A stretch of 64,000 nucleotides of DNA from Piezodorus guildinii (taxonomy: Eukaryota; Arthropoda; Insecta; Hemiptera; Pentatomidae), in assembly GCA_023052935.1 (NCBI GenBank), contig CM041297.1:9025327-9089326 (forward strand), in the 5' to 3' direction. Below the pieces are notes generated by a model, which was given only the letters and a program-made list of their open reading frames with translations, was not told the origin of the DNA and did no database searches. This document shows, in pieces, positions 1 to 12,948 of this stretch. Position 1 is the stretch's first letter. Each line of letters starts with the position of its first letter. The position numbers and the translations under genes were made by a program.

Positions 1-109
1 TTATGCCACCTTATTGAATAGTGAACTGATGAACGTGATACCTTTGGAAAAGAACTCAAATAGTTTTGTATGGTACAGTCTTCTTCTTTCACTTGCTCTT
101 CAGTGCCTT

Positions 110-613
110 TCAGCGTAGAGCATGCTTTGCCTCGGCCCACTTTTTCCATTCCTCTCGATCTATAGCCATACGTTTCATCTGAGCCATTGACTTCCCCCGA
201 TTTTCTCCTACTTTTTCCAGATATTCATTGAAGGTGGTTTGCGGCCTACCAACTGGTCTCTTTCCTTCTGGCTTTACTTCCAGGTACCATTTAACTTTCC
301 TATCCTCCGGCATTCTACATATATGCCCGAACCACTTCAGTTGTCGTTCCTTGATCCTGCTTTTCATGGTGATACTGTTAGATCCTCTCTAATGATATCG
401 TTCCTAATTCCGTCCCACCTTTTTTTTCTCACTACTCGCCTAAGAAATCTCATTTCAGCTGTAGTAAATATTTTATTTAATTTATCTAGGACTATCCAGT
501 GTTCTGCTCCATACAACAACACCGGAAGAAATATCGTCTTAAAAATGACTAACTTTATGTCTCGAGATATCTCTTTTTTGCCGACTATGGTACTGTTAAT
601 TTGGAAGTAGTAT
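110..613 (-). pseudogene. C-terminal part of a non-LTR retrotransposon reverse transcriptase (relic)
   Basis: Read on the minus strand, the upstream part (about 613-365) encodes a stretch typical of the RT thumb and connection of LINE-type elements, with the motif LLYGAEHW followed by MRFLRRV. After a stop and frame change at about 365, a second open stretch (367-110) has LKWFGHICRMPEDR and VGRPQ, the usual C-terminal GH..RM and GRP motifs of insect non-LTR polymerases. The frame change and the missing catalytic RT half make this a dead 5'-truncated copy. The minus-strand fragment at 63,178-63,460 carries the same motif pair but is too diverged to be the same insertion. The clade (RTE-like or another) cannot be fixed from this part alone. 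Confidence 0.75.
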
Positions 614-2700
614 GTTTGCTTTGCTTATTTGACTTCCGATATGGTCTATGTATCAAAATATATTAGTTAATGCTGTTTCGGAGTAACTGTTGTCCTAGAA
701 AAGCAATGGTAAATAGAGCAGGAGCCAGAAGTAGAAATTAAATTTTAAAACTTTGATGTTATATCAAGAAAAATATTAATCTAGCCTGCTGAAGATAGAT
801 AGCTGAGTTCTGTAAATATAGATGGAATCGTCACTGCTTTTGACTGCTATGGATGGCTGAAACCGTGATGGCTGTCATTGAAGCACTATCTAGTTGACAT
901 TTAATCTGGCACAAAGGGATCGGTTATGAGCTTGGAGTAGTCTCGCCATACAACTAGCGTCTAAAATCTGTAAGAGTTGTCGCTTTTACCTGCGATATAG
1001 CATTGTGAGTAGCAGTTGGCATAGTGAATAATTACACTAAATATCAATAATTCTGCCAAGGTTATTAACAACTTTCAAAGAAAAACAGCCCCTATCATCA
1101 CTGGGCGCTCAAGGAACATTTACTCTAAAATACTGGATTATTTATTTGTTTTCCTCTAAACTATAATTTTTACATAAGAACCATGCATTTTAGTATGTGA
1201 TCAATCTGTAAACATTTAAATTCATTAAATTTCTTTTTAAAAATGTTTACAAAAGTGTAGCCTATTCCTTTATTCCCTTGTCTGCTTAAAGACTTTTTCC
1301 GGACAACTTGTACAATGTTTTTCTTTTCGTTTCGTTTTTATAAAGCAGGGAATAGTTGAAAGACTTCTTGTACACGCAAAAGTTCTGAACGATTCAGAAA
1401 TAAGCTAAGCTTTAATCATTAGGGGGATTTTTTCCTATTTAATAAATAATAAGCCTTTAATTTTTAACATTTCATATTTTGTGAACGGTCACTTTTAATC
1501 TTTTATACTTTATTATTATATCATCCACACTATACCCAGTTATCCAAATATTTAAATGAATTTTGTTTAACATTTCAACTATTTCTTTTTAAAAAGTTAT
1601 TCCAAGCCGGTGTTCATTCATTAAATTTTTATTTTATATTATGTCAATGATTAGTGAAAATATGAACATTGGAAATCATTAAACAATAGAATGTTACGAT
1701 TTCCGAATACTTTTGACACTGGATGATCTTGTAATTTTACTTTATTAATAAGATATTTTATTTTAAAAAATTTACTTTTGAGTTATCTAGTTAGGTATTT
1801 TTTTTTTTAATTTTTGGTTATATGTATAGATCTATATATCTGAAAGAAAATGGGAGATGATGAAGGAGGAAAAGAAACAGGGAAAAAAAATAAAGAATAG
1901 AAAAGAGAAAAAAAAATTGTGTTTATAATTAAGGATTTAAAATGATAATTTATAACATTAAGAATATTACTAGAGGAAACAATTGGTAAGCTGTGTTATA
2001 GCAGCCCAATTACGTTGGGCAGCATCATTTTGTTTATTTATAAATAAAGTGTGTCTCTCTCTAAATATGAATTTCGAATACTTTTGACAGTCACTGTAAG
2101 TGCTCCAAGCTTGTTTTTTAAACCTGTGCTACCCCAAAGAGTAAAGGTAAATTCCTGGGATTTAGTGATTATGAATTATCTTGCACAGCCACATACTTTC
2201 ATTGCTATGATAAATTTTCGATTACCGTATTTTCTGAAAAACATCATTAGATATTTTTTTTAATTTATTATAAATAATATATAACTTCTTAAAATGGAGT
2301 TTCAATATTAAAAAATAACATGTTTTCATTTAAATTTCAATCAACACAAAATGCAATAATTAGGGGGAAAGCCATAAGTTACAGCTAGTTATAGTATTTA
2401 TAATAATATACTCATAAAATATAGGATACATGGATAGATGATTTCTGATAGTAACATTTTATACCAATAACGAAAAATCTGATTACTTCCTCACATTTCA
2501 ATTAGTATCTCTCAAAACAGATGCAACCCACTAAGAAAGTTTACTGCATCTTTTATCGGAAAAGAAACGTAGTTTCTTAAGTTTAATACAGCCTTGAATA
2601 ACCAGGAACTATTGATTTGTAGAAAAATCTATAAATTCCTGAGAACAGCACTTCTCCAAATTAGCCAACTACCTATAAATACGAAAATCATTCACTATAC
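614..2700. other. AT-rich stretch with no recognised gene
   Basis: No long open frame, RNA gene or recognisable repeat was seen. The short open frame at 2,051-2,263 has no recognisable domain. A purine-rich stretch lies at about 1,843-1,915. Confidence 0.5.
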
Positions 2701-3400
2701 TTTTTTTTTTTTTGTTTTGTCACTTGACATTTTATTTACACTTGTAAAAAATATTACAATCAGCAAATGATCTAAAATCTAGGGAAACATAGCGTGGGCA
2801 GGCATGAGGGAGACAGCACCCAGTGGTGCATCCTTCTCACATTAAGCACAACTATATTTTCAGGTCTGGAGGTCCCTCATCCAACTCCTTTTCAGCCTAC
2901 GCCAAGTTATAGATGGTATGTCGGCTTAAAGTTTGCTTATGTGTCCATTTAGTTTGTCGTGAAATCGTTTGTAAGTCGATAGAATGTTGTTTGTTGTTGG
3001 AATACGTAAATCAGTATGAAGGGTATCGTTTGAAACATATCGTGTTGAGTTCGTTGCCAGTCTTAAAAATTGCGATTGAAAGGTGTGCATTTTTCGTATG
3101 TGTGTCTTTTTAGCAGGTCCGTATATTTGGCAAGCGTAAGTCCATATTGGTTTTAATAAATAAGTGTATACGTTGAGTTTCTGTCTGATGGGTAATTTAG
3201 AATGTCTTTGAAGTATCGAATACAATCGTCTCAGTCGAACATTTAGAGTTTTACGTTTAGTCTTGACGTGTGGGCCCCATGTCAATCTTTTGTCAAAAAT
3301 AAGTCTTAAGTACGTTACTGTGTTTGATTGTGGTATCTGGTGATTGTCTATGTAAACTGGAGTGCAGATTCGCTCTTCTTTGAATTTGATTTCTTTAAAA
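2701..3400 (-). pseudogene. Jockey-like non-LTR element, group A, 5'-truncated
   Basis: Minus-strand copy with its poly-A tail seen as a T run at 2,701-2,713, then a 3' UTR and a C-terminal RT stretch (3,285-2,926). The coding part contains LKPIWTYACQIYG, QSQFLRL and TLHTDL, the sequence that follows the RT catalytic domain in Jockey-clade elements. The nearest relatives in this window are the group A copies at 19,540-20,120 and 56,270-57,525. Open reading is lost towards the element's 5' end at about 3,400. No matching target-site duplication was found. Confidence 0.8.
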
Positions 3401-4199
3401 AAATTGATTGTTTCTAAATTGTATATATACAGTTATTGATTGGTATACAATTCAATAGAATTGCTGTTTGAGATACTAGGTGGAAAATTGAAATAACGTG
3501 ATATTCACTCTGATCCATAAGCCTTCCACTACTGTTAAATGTAATTATATTGCAATTCCTACATCCTACTAAATTTTAATAATTAGGTATTCTCTTGCAT
3601 AAAATACTGACTAAAAGAACACACATTTGGCTAAAATGTAAAGTACTCAACATACAATACGCTGTTTTTACCTATATTACTTGACAGACGTTCTGAAATT
3701 TCATTAACCAACAAACCTACGCCAAATAAAGTTTTGTTAAAACCAATTTGGACGGGATAAAACTTCGGGGTTCCGCAAAACCATTGAATATACAAAATAA
3801 ACGTTCTAAATATGTCGAAAATATTGCGTGAAATAGGCGACAGTTCAGGTGGAACTATAAAAAAATAAAAATTAACAAATAATAATAATCAAAATGAAAA
3901 CCGTAAAATTTTAGACAAAGGTGTAGTTATTTACCCACAGTTTTTCTTAATACTTTATATTTTAATGTTTTCTATTTCGTGTACATGTAGATATATATTT
4001 GTTCCTCATATATGTGTAAAATTTTATTTCAATTTTATTGTAATTATTTGGTTTTTGTTATAGATATTTGCTCTTGAACGTTATGATTGGTGAAAACCTT
4101 GGAATATTCGATTTAACCAGATATCTCGACAGAAGAATGACATAGGGTCACGCATTAAGAACAGACAGATAATAATAAATTAAAGGAAAACTTTTATAT
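3401..4199. other. AT-rich spacer, nothing recognised
   Basis: No coding motif, RNA gene or clear repeat seen between two Jockey relics. Confidence 0.4.
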
Positions 4200-4686
4200 T
4201 TATTACTTGCAATAAGTGGAACTAAAACTTAAACAAATATTTAACACTTACGTATACCTACTGAAAGCCATCTGGACTTACGCGTCACAGATATACAGGA
4301 CAGCAAAAAGACAGGCCCACGTAATATTCAAAATTTCCAAACAAAAACTTTGAGGACAATCACTAATGCTCCTTGGTACGATAATAATATTACTCTACAT
4401 ACAGACCTTCACATAGTAACAGTCAACGAACAGATCAGTGCCCTCTATAAATGTTTTCACCATAACTTCCACAGACATACTAACACATTTATACAAAACA
4501 TAGCCACTTTTGATATGCCTAACAACATCAGTAGAAGACTGAAAAGGAGCTGGATGAGGGACTGCCTTCCATAAACATCTAGGAAGAGATGCCTCTATGT
4601 ATCATACTTTACCACGCCACAAGATCAAAACCTACCCTCATCGAATCCACACAAGAAGTTGGCATGTGTGAATGAGAACAGTAAAG

Positions 4687-4703
<17 letters not shown>
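4200..4703 (+). pseudogene. Jockey-like group A fragment (A2 variant), 3' end
   Basis: Plus-strand 3' terminal piece. It reads a degraded version of the group A C-terminus: LKAIWTYASQIYRTAK, then TLRTITNAPWYDNNITLHTDL (broken by a frame change at about 4,345), then SRRLKRSWMRDCLP, which matches the RLKRxWxRDL end of Jockey polymerases. It ends in an A run at 4,688-4,703 that runs directly into a TA microsatellite. The 5' part is missing. Confidence 0.75.

Positions 4704-4749
<46 letters not shown>
4704..4749. repeat. (TA)n microsatellite
   Basis: About 46 bp of uninterrupted TA following the poly-A tail of the Jockey A copy. Confidence 0.95.
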
Positions 4750-4753
<4 letters not shown>

Positions 4754-5227
4754 TACATTTATAATATTAGGTTTCTATGAGCATGAACAATAACGGTTTG
4801 CTTTGTAACAAAACCTATTTGACCTCATTCCACAAAACCACACCGGCATTCCAGGAATGTCGTGAGAGACACTTCAGTGACTCCAGAAGTCCAGAGATTG
4901 CCAGGAAGCCATTAGCATAGAACTCAGAACCCTCCTGGATAACCGTTCCATCGGCGACTTTAACCTTAAGTATGGCAAAAAAAACCTTTTTCCATCTCCT
5001 TCCAGCCCGGGAGTTCCTTTAATCCTGAATAATTTTCTACCCCAGTTGAGGGTCAAATGAACCATTTCTTCACTTCATTTTCATTTCATGGCAGGGAGAA
5101 CTTTAATTTTTGCAGTTGATAAGATCATTTCTATTTTTTTTTCTAATTAACTTTAGTTCCGCGGTACCTAAGTGTACAGAAACCAAATGAGGCTTAAGTA
5201 AATTGTATTAAAATGTAAAATTGTAAT

Positions 5228-5302
5228 ACACTTTTTTTTTTTTTCACTTTATACATTGATTTGCACCTGTCAGCAAAATGTGACAATCGGCAAATAGGAT
5301 AG
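5228..5302 (-). repeat. Jockey group A 3' end, very short copy
   Basis: A T run followed by sequence matching the last ~70 bp of the group A 3' UTR (compare the complement of 20,040-20,125 and 56,285-56,340). It is so truncated that no coding sequence remains. It runs directly into the 31-bp inverted repeat that starts at 5,304. Confidence 0.7.
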
Positions 5303-5303
5303 C

Positions 5304-5392
5304 ATAATAAACCAAAATGTTTAGATAAAGCGTTAAATGTTAAAACATAAAATCTCTGAGAAACGCTTTATCTAAACATTTTGGTTTATTAT
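5304..5392. repeat. Inverted repeat, two 31-bp arms with 27-bp loop
   Basis: Arms at 5,304-5,334 and 5,362-5,392 are exact reverse complements. The arms abut the short Jockey A tail. It could be a small foldback element or a local inversion made during repair. Confidence 0.9.
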
Positions 5393-5689
5393 TTTTTTAT
5401 TTTCAATAATGAATTTATGTAGCCAACAGAGAAAAAAAATACGAAGAATTCAAATGCAGAAAAAAATAAATAAATGTCGTTACGAATATACGAATATAAA
5501 ATTTGAGAAACGTTATTGCAGAGGTTAGGAGATATCAGAGAAATATCGTTTTAAGCATATTAGTGATGATTGACCGTTTTCTTTGAACATAAATTGAAAA
5601 AACTGCTGGTTTGTCGGTCTTAAGATCTAATAATAAGGTAAAAATTGAAGAAAATAAAAATGGAATAAAGAAACATAGAGGCTAAAACA

Positions 5690-5975
5690 GTTTAACTTAA
5701 CAAAGGCACGGCAGATTGAAATTCTAGGAGATTGATGAATAGTTGATGTTTAAAGGCAGTTAAGGATTGAGATACACGAATGGACTTCGGTAAGGAATTC
5801 CAGAATAAGGATGCACGAATGACAAAGTATGTCTTAAAGGAAGTGGTTTTATGAGAGTTATAATACGTTGCGTTATTAAGAGTTATTATAAGTTGCGATT
5901 CCTTAAATATAATTATTCGGAAGTAATAAACCAACGTGAAGTAATTTGCTCCATTTTCAAAAAGATCTCTGATTT
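5690..5975 (-). pseudogene. CR1/L2-type non-LTR C-terminal fragment
   Basis: The minus strand has the motif VIRASLFWNSLPKSIR followed by SLTAFKHQL. The pattern R-x-x-x-x-WNSLP-x-x-(I/L)-x...F-K is the conserved end of CR1/L2-like LINE polymerases. Only the last ~80 codons are present. A similar but separate fragment lies on the plus strand at 40,285-40,420. Confidence 0.7.
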
Positions 5976-6419
5976 AACTGAGATCTTAGATAAAGCAATT
6001 TACACCCATATTTGATATAAAGATATAAATATTAGTATAAAGGTGATTTTTTATTAAATAGTTCCATTATATTACTATGTTGTTATTACCAGGGTTCGAA
6101 GTCCGACTGTAGCAGAATAATTATTTATTTTGTTATCAGTCAATTTTTGTATTTTTTATCATAAAATAATAATATGTTGCACTAGGTTTTTTTTTTTTAG
6201 TATTAAGTTGTTTAAAAGTAGACTAAGAATATGAAATGACTGTTGAATGATGAGACTGGATGTTTGATTGCGGTGCCCCTTCAACCGCAGTGATATTAAA
6301 GCGGGTGATCGAACGTCTTGCGGATGGTAGACCTCTGCCCCTTCCACCTCACCTTGGACATTATATCATCTTTAAGTAATCATGAGTTATTAAAAAAAAC
6401 AACACAATTCTCAGTAGAA

Positions 6420-7110
6420 AATACAATTGTTATTATTCAATTTAATGAACTGTTAAATAAAAAACGACTCCTCTCCTGAGCCATACACATTCATATAGAT
6501 ATAGATTTGGTACCTGTTTAGAATATAAAACATACAAAAATATCTCCCTTTTATTCTAAATCTATCGCCTTCTAAAATACTAACATTTTATAATTTATTG
6601 TCATAAAATTTTATCTATTTACGTGGGTTTATAACATTATAATTTTTTTCTTTAATATTTGTTATTTTTCTTTTAAATTATATAACTTCCTTGTATATAT
6701 CATATTTTACTTTTTATAATTTTCCGTTAGCGAATAGAATAATATTTTACATAAATTTTATATCGGTATAGCGAGTTTAATCAATATCGCCAGAGAGGTT
6801 TTAGAGAAAAACAAAAGTGAAATTGCAAAATATAAACCAGCACTCCGGTTACCCGATTTTAGTGAAAATCTTGGACGTATAGTTGTCATAAATATAAAAT
6901 TCCAGTTTCGTATGACATTTTGTTTTTGGACTAAACTTACACTTACGACACAACGAAGCAGATATTTAGTGTATTGTTTATTTGGACCCAGAGACCCTAA
7001 AACGGATATTTTCGTAGAAAACTGATATTCAAAAATGTTTACGGTCTCAATATTATTCCTTGCTAATATATTTCATTTATAGTTAAGTGAAAGTAATAAA
7101 GTCATTCTCA
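6420..7110 (-). repeat. Unclassified repeat family D, degraded copy
   Basis: Shares the family D blocks in the same order as the 54,296-55,030 copy: an AT-rich part, TATAGCGAGTTT, CGTATAGTTGTCATAAATAT, a block reading TTTGGACCCAGAGACCCT, and the end near AAGTGAAAGTAATAAAG. No coding potential is visible. Confidence 0.6.
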
Positions 7111-7959
7111 GATGTTTTTGAGAATTTCCGTAGTAAAGTTAAAGTTATAAGCATTTAGAGTTAGATTTATAAATAAAAGCTACAAAGAAGTTGTTTCTAT
7201 CATCATTAGCACTTCTCTAAAATAGTAAGAGTGGATGTTAACTATTCTTCCTTACTCTTAAATAAAACTTAAAAGAAATTCCTAAGTCTATTGAATCTAA
7301 ACTTTCATCTTTAGTCGCAACTTACTTTTTAATTTACTTCTTCTTCAAATTTTTATGGTCCTATTGTGAAACGTAATTATATTCCAGTTTTTATTATTTA
7401 CTGTACTTTCACCCTACCCTTTAATATAAATTATCGAACCTATAAATTTGTTAATTTTTTTAAAGACTTTCTCTAGAAAAATATATTACCGTTTTACTAG
7501 ATATAGTCCATTATGAAATACTACAAATACAATTTTGTGTACAAATACAAATCTAGGTAATTAGGTAATTCTTATCCCTTAAATGAAAAATATTGTTGAA
7601 GTTCCGACAGTGTTGCCAGATAAATGCAGTTTAATCCCCCCTTCTTTTATTTTGTTTTTGGTTAGCGGATAGGTTTCCCAGAATAATCTTCTCTTTTTTC
7701 TATTTCATTTCTCTAAGCCCGATAAGAAAAACCAATTAAATGCAAATTTGGAAAAATCTGCATATGAGTTGAACTTTCTGTTTAATTATTCATACATAGT
7801 TTTAAAGTATCAGATCGAACCGGAAAGTAAGTACTGAAAATATCTCTTCATCCATCTCTTTTAAAACCAGTTTTATCTACCTTTACTAAAAATCTACTCA
7901 TTAGTTTCAGCATACAAGACACATAACCGAAACTCTGTTGCGTGCAAAAACTCAAATGT
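7111..7959. other. AT-rich spacer, nothing recognised
   Basis: No coding or structural feature found. Confidence 0.4.
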
Positions 7960-8460
7960 AAAAATCAATTCATGAACTTATTAATAAACTTAGAACTGGA
8001 AAATGCTAAAAGCGTTATATTGAGTTTCGATAGTAAAATCTATTTTTTATTAAATAATCCAACAAACTAAATATTATCTATAACAAACACATAGTTTTTA
8101 TCTATTTACATGACTTTACTTTTCTTTATATAATATTTATAAAATATAACTTCTTTTTTTTCTAAAGAATTCTGCCTTTCCAACGGTATATTATACATTT
8201 ATTTATGATGTAAAATAAGAAGTACCTAGATGCCTAATTCATAAGAAAATACCGAAAAACTAAGACTATGTTTTCTTATTTTGTTGGTAATTTTTTCATG
8301 TTTTTTTCAACTGTATATTAAGCCGTTTTATATCAATTCTAACCAATGGTTTGGTTATTTAATCGTTACAAAATATAATAGATTTTTTTAAAATATTTTT
8401 TTTTTAGATTGACCAGTATTATGTTTATTAGTCACCACGCTTGAACGATCAAACGTGAAA
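7960..8460 (-). repeat. Family D middle segment (weak)
   Basis: The part around 8,040-8,190 resembles the centre of family D (compare 54,455-54,600), including CTTTCCAACGG at 8,174. The diagnostic ends are not seen, so this is a tentative assignment. Confidence 0.35.
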
Positions 8461-8744
8461 TTCGTCTAATTTAGGTTGTTTTTTTTTATTAATTTAACAA
8501 GAAAATAAATAAAATAATCTATTGCTAAAACAAGTCGAATCTAGTTATCAACATTTTAAGTTTACTCAAAGTTCTGGAATAATAATCCTTGAAAATCTCC
8601 TGAAAATAGCTTTCCCAGAAAGGAAATGTACAAATACCTGGGAAATTAAGATACTACATTTCTTGGAAGATTTTATGAGAGGCACCATTATTTCCTCTAA
8701 TCCTGAAATCCCAGGACAGAAACATTTTTAAATTATCCATTTTG

Positions 8745-9190
8745 CTTTTCTTTATTTTTTATATTCTTATTTGTTATTTGCACCTTCCGAAAACATATAT
8801 AAGCCAATATGCTATATAAAAATAAGCAGCGGTCATGGTAGGCATAGGGAAGGAAAGTGGCCAGCAGCACCCCTTCCTAGGCTTTGATTTAGCTAAGGAG
8901 GTCTCTCATCCAGCTTCTTTTTAGCCTTCTTCATAGGCATTTAAACAGGCATTTCAGTTAATAGCATGCTCTTTATAAGTCTATTTTCGTGCCGGTATGT
9001 AGAGTTTTGTTATTTACCAAGGAACTTGCGTTATGCCATTAATCTGTGAGGCGTAAGTCCATTTTTAGTAGGTATGTGTATGTATTTAGTTTCTGTTCTT
9101 TTTTTATTTCAATGATTTCGATAGTATAGTACTTTCGATCGCCTGTTAAGAGTCTTTCTTTTTATCTTGACTTGCGGTCCTCAAATCATC
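8745..9190 (-). pseudogene. Jockey-like group A relic
   Basis: The complement matches the group A 3' UTR (the blocks around CCAGCAGCACCCCTTCC and GGTCTCTCATCCAGCTTC) and the end of its coding part (ACTCTACATAC and the LKP-x-WTYA region). It has many frame breaks and no open frame longer than about 60 codons in sense. Confidence 0.7.
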
Positions 9191-10309
9191 CTTCAGCCGA
9201 ATGTTAGTTTCGTATTTTTTAAACTAAAATCTAGGGTAACTAACATGAAAGGTACTCTAAATTTAGTTTTATTTATGTCCAATATAATAAAATGTGTAGA
9301 AAAGTACTCAATCATAAGTTTATCAAAAGAAATAATAAGTTATGTGGCACTAAAATAGGCTGGCATATTGCATGCTGTCAGTCATAATATTTTAACCCTC
9401 TTTTGCTTCAATTCTATTTTCAAAACATTTTTTTTATTGAGTTTATTAAAATCGATTATGGCTCAATATCATTATCAGTGGCGCGACAACGCATCACTAA
9501 GTCAAAGCCTCCGCTTGAAGGATTCTTCATCTATTCTGGGCAGATAATTCCAATCTCTGAGAATTTCAGTTATCACTCGGGACTTTACCTCCCAGCTTTT
9601 GCCTTCCCATGCCTTTTGATTCGTTGACTTGGTCATACATCATAAATAATAATAGTTCATAAATAATTAAATACAGTATATTGATATTATGTTTCATAAA
9701 GTCGAAAAAAAAGGAAGTTCCTTGAAGTTATATAACTCGCATACAGTTACTAAATATAGCGGTACAATACATTAACCCTTTGCCCTCAGCACCGTTTTGC
9801 AGGTTATATAACAGTAACTCGAGCTACTTTTTCGTGAAAGCGTAATAAATTATGGGAGGGATTAATTTATTGATATAGAGTTTGGTTTCTATGTATTAGT
9901 GGTAATTGTATAATACATAAAAATAAAAATTCTGAAGCAATTGATAATATGAATAATGGATTAATGTTAAGTGGAATCTGAATGTTCCACTGATTCTACA
10001 TATTGTTCAAATGATTAGAGAAGGCGTACTTCGCATTTAGTTATCATGCATTGAAATTTGTATCATAAATGAACAATTTTTCGTGCTATAAAAATGCAGG
10101 GGTCTTAGTTTATTCTACGTCATCACTAATACAATGTAATGTCCACTGAGGGGGGAAAACCAAGTGCAAAAGGTTAAATATTGTATGAAAATTATAATGT
10201 TATTATTTGTTTATTTTTAGTGTGAGGGCTTGGATACATGTACAATATATTCTTGAATGCAACATAAATGCAATACACCTACCTTACCCTCATTGATATT
10301 ATCATATTC
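9191..10309. other. Spacer without recognised genes
   Basis: Two short open frames (9,167-9,358 and 9,403-9,627) show no domain or codon pattern that would support a gene. Confidence 0.4.
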
Positions 10310-11330
10310 ATAACAAAGACCCACAAAGGATTACTACAAAAACATGGGAAGCATTACAGATAAATTTAAAAAAGAAGGCTACAAGTCTACGGAAACTTAT
10401 GCAGAAGAGATTAAAACAGAATCACTAGACAACTTAAAGGAAGACCTCGAAGGATTAAAGATATCAGTAATACAAGGTAAGGATTGGTAACAATGCAGAA
10501 ATATAATCTTAGAAGAGAAAATAGAGTGTCGATAAAATATACAACATAAATGAGGTGGATAGAGGAAAGGAAGAAAAAAACATTTTAAACTGATGAAGAG
10601 GTCTTAGGAAGAGAGGAAGATAAGAAAAGAAAGTAACATTGCTATAGACTCCTCAAGGATAATAGACAAAAATAATATTTGTGATAAATAATAATAATTT
10701 CAACTTAACCAGTTCTGGAAATTGGTCTCACCGCATTAAATCTTCAGAACGATCACATCCAAAAAACTATGAACGAATGCTAGAGACGAACTTCACAGGG
10801 CATATTACCACAGCTAACTGGCTACAACGTGAATAGATAGGCGAGGGTGTACCTCTGGCAAGGCTGAGTAATGGTAATTTGTGTCCTGAAACTGAAGGAT
10901 TTATTTAAGCCGTTCAGGAACGAGTAATTACGACAAATACCTATAGGCGGCGTATATATGCGAATAAGCTATAAGATCGAATGTGTAAAATAGAGACAGA
11001 GTAAATTCAGCATACCACGTCAGCCTGTCGAGTGCTCACTCGGAAGGAATAATTGCTGAGGCATAATAAACGTGGCTAAAATTGTTCACCAAGCATTGGC
11101 CTAGAAATTTCAGATTCTAGAGGAACAGCCATGTTATAACACAGCCCGTCGACTGATAGACAGCACGTCAAGATATATTAGACCTGGTAATCACAACGGA
11201 TATCACAACTCCGTATAACAAGCCTGATATTGTGTTAATATTAAGAGAGAAAAATACAGGAAGATTATCGAGATGGGGATGAAATCAGATAATATAATAA
11301 CCTTCATAAGGGTGTTGCAAAAAAGTTTTA
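10310..11330 (+). pseudogene. Decayed C-terminal region of a non-LTR reverse transcriptase
   Basis: Across frame changes the plus strand reads GHITTANWLQRE, VPLARLSNGNLCPETEGFI, a cysteine/histidine knuckle near 10,985-11,080 and then a segment resembling TPYNKPDIVLILREK. This order (ETEGF block, C-x2-C...H knuckle, PDIV) is familiar from the C-terminus of many animal RT-like elements, with a restriction-endonuclease-like motif at the end. It has many stops and frameshifts. The family is not firmly assigned. Confidence 0.5.
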
Positions 11331-12716
11331 AAATATATTAGGATCTAACAAGGATAGAATTCAAAATGTTTCTCCAATTTCCATAAAAATATTTAAGTAA
11401 AGCCGTTAATTAAGCCATTACACTCCGCAAATTATTAGGATCCAACGCTCCAAGAGAGTCGCGTAAAAACATAGGAACGTTTTTGTTCGGAATACACATA
11501 CTGTTTAATGTATCTGATTCTAGTGATGGTAGAAAATAAGTTTGTTGTCACAATTACCTTATTTCAAAGCGGGATAATTAAAATATAGGCCATTAAAATA
11601 TTTAAGTTTTATGCTTTGTAATATCCCTGAATATATAACAAATCTCACCAAAAAGTAAAGTAGATAGGGATTCTTAAAAATTGTATTGCTCACTCCTAAA
11701 AAGGGATCTTAACCTGAGCACAGTTTTTAAAAAACCTTATTGAATGTATTATTTTCAAGAGTTTATTTATATTTTTTAGGGTTATTACTAAGGATTAAAG
11801 TTAAATTTTAAAGTTTTTTTTTTTAATTATTTCGATTTTAAATAGGATAAGGAGTTCTACCAATGGGTAGTTTCTTCACAGGACAATCATGTGTCTTAAT
11901 CTCATATCTATCCCATTTACTTGATGTATTGTATAAATACAGTTGTTAATTTCTTTAAATAAATAAAAAAAAAAATAGGGTAACTAGGACACCAAACTTA
12001 TTCTTGTACTTCCATAAAAATCAGAGATATAAAACTAGGGACTCGAGGATTCGTAGCTCAGACTTAAAAGTTATTAGACCAGAGACATAATCCTTTTTTT
12101 CATATTTAATTCCTTATTGTATACATTTGTAATAGTAATCATGTATAAAATTCATACTACATTTATACAATATTCCATAACTAAAAAATAATATACTATA
12201 AAGAATTAATAAAATATTTATAAAATACAATAAAAAATTGATTCATCCTCAAACATTCGGCACATTGGGTGGAGAATCTAGTGCTAGAACTCTAATATAC
12301 ATATATGTTTACAAGAATTTTTTTTGTTAGAAACAATTCTTTATTGAGTATTACTACAATGAGTCCAATGCCGAATAATTTAAAAAAAAAATCTTTGATT
12401 TTTGAAATGTTTTAAGATGAGCTGAAATGAAACATTCCATATTTAAAAAAGGATTTCATCGTTGCTATAAATAAAAATTTAAATTAAACAGTGACGAAGC
12501 GCCAGAAAAAAATTACAGTCTCTATTTAGTACTTTCCTGGAATGGAAGTAAAGAAGAGCAAAGAGCTAATTACTTTCAAAACGAAAAAAAAAAGAATTCT
12601 TGGATCTGTCATGTACTTCGGGGCAATTATTAGGATATGTAGATTGAAGACATGAAAAAGTTTTTTTTTTTAAATAGCATTAGTATTATAAGCAAAAAAT
12701 TATTATTAAACACGCA

Positions 12717-12717
<1 letters not shown>
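11331..12717. other. AT-rich spacer, nothing recognised
   Basis: Poly-T/A tracts and no coding or structural feature. The segment at 12,100-12,320 resembles a retroelement 3' UTR (compare 13,895-14,110) but is too decayed to assign with confidence. Confidence 0.35.
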
Positions 12718-12718
<1 letters not shown>

Positions 12719-12770
<52 letters not shown>

Positions 12771-12790
12771 ATATATAATATATATAATAT
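12719..12790. repeat. (TA)n microsatellite, interrupted
   Basis: Two TA runs separated by a TTATAT interruption. They create the false low-complexity reading frames on both strands here. Confidence 0.95.
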
Positions 12791-12900
12791 TAAAAATTAG
12801 TTCCGCAATGATAACAACCAATGGACAATACACATAATACTTGTTGAAATTCGTTAATATTAATAAGTAAGTAAGTAGAAGAAAATATGATATATTTTCT

Positions 12901-12903
<3 letters not shown>

Positions 12904-12943
<40 letters not shown>
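12904..12943. repeat. (TA)n microsatellite
   Basis: About 40 bp of TA, about 115 bp downstream of the previous one. Confidence 0.95.

Positions 12944-12948
<5 letters not shown>

Noticed and set aside
239..610. 123-codon plus-strand open frame
   Set aside because: Antisense shadow of the non-LTR C-terminus on the minus strand.
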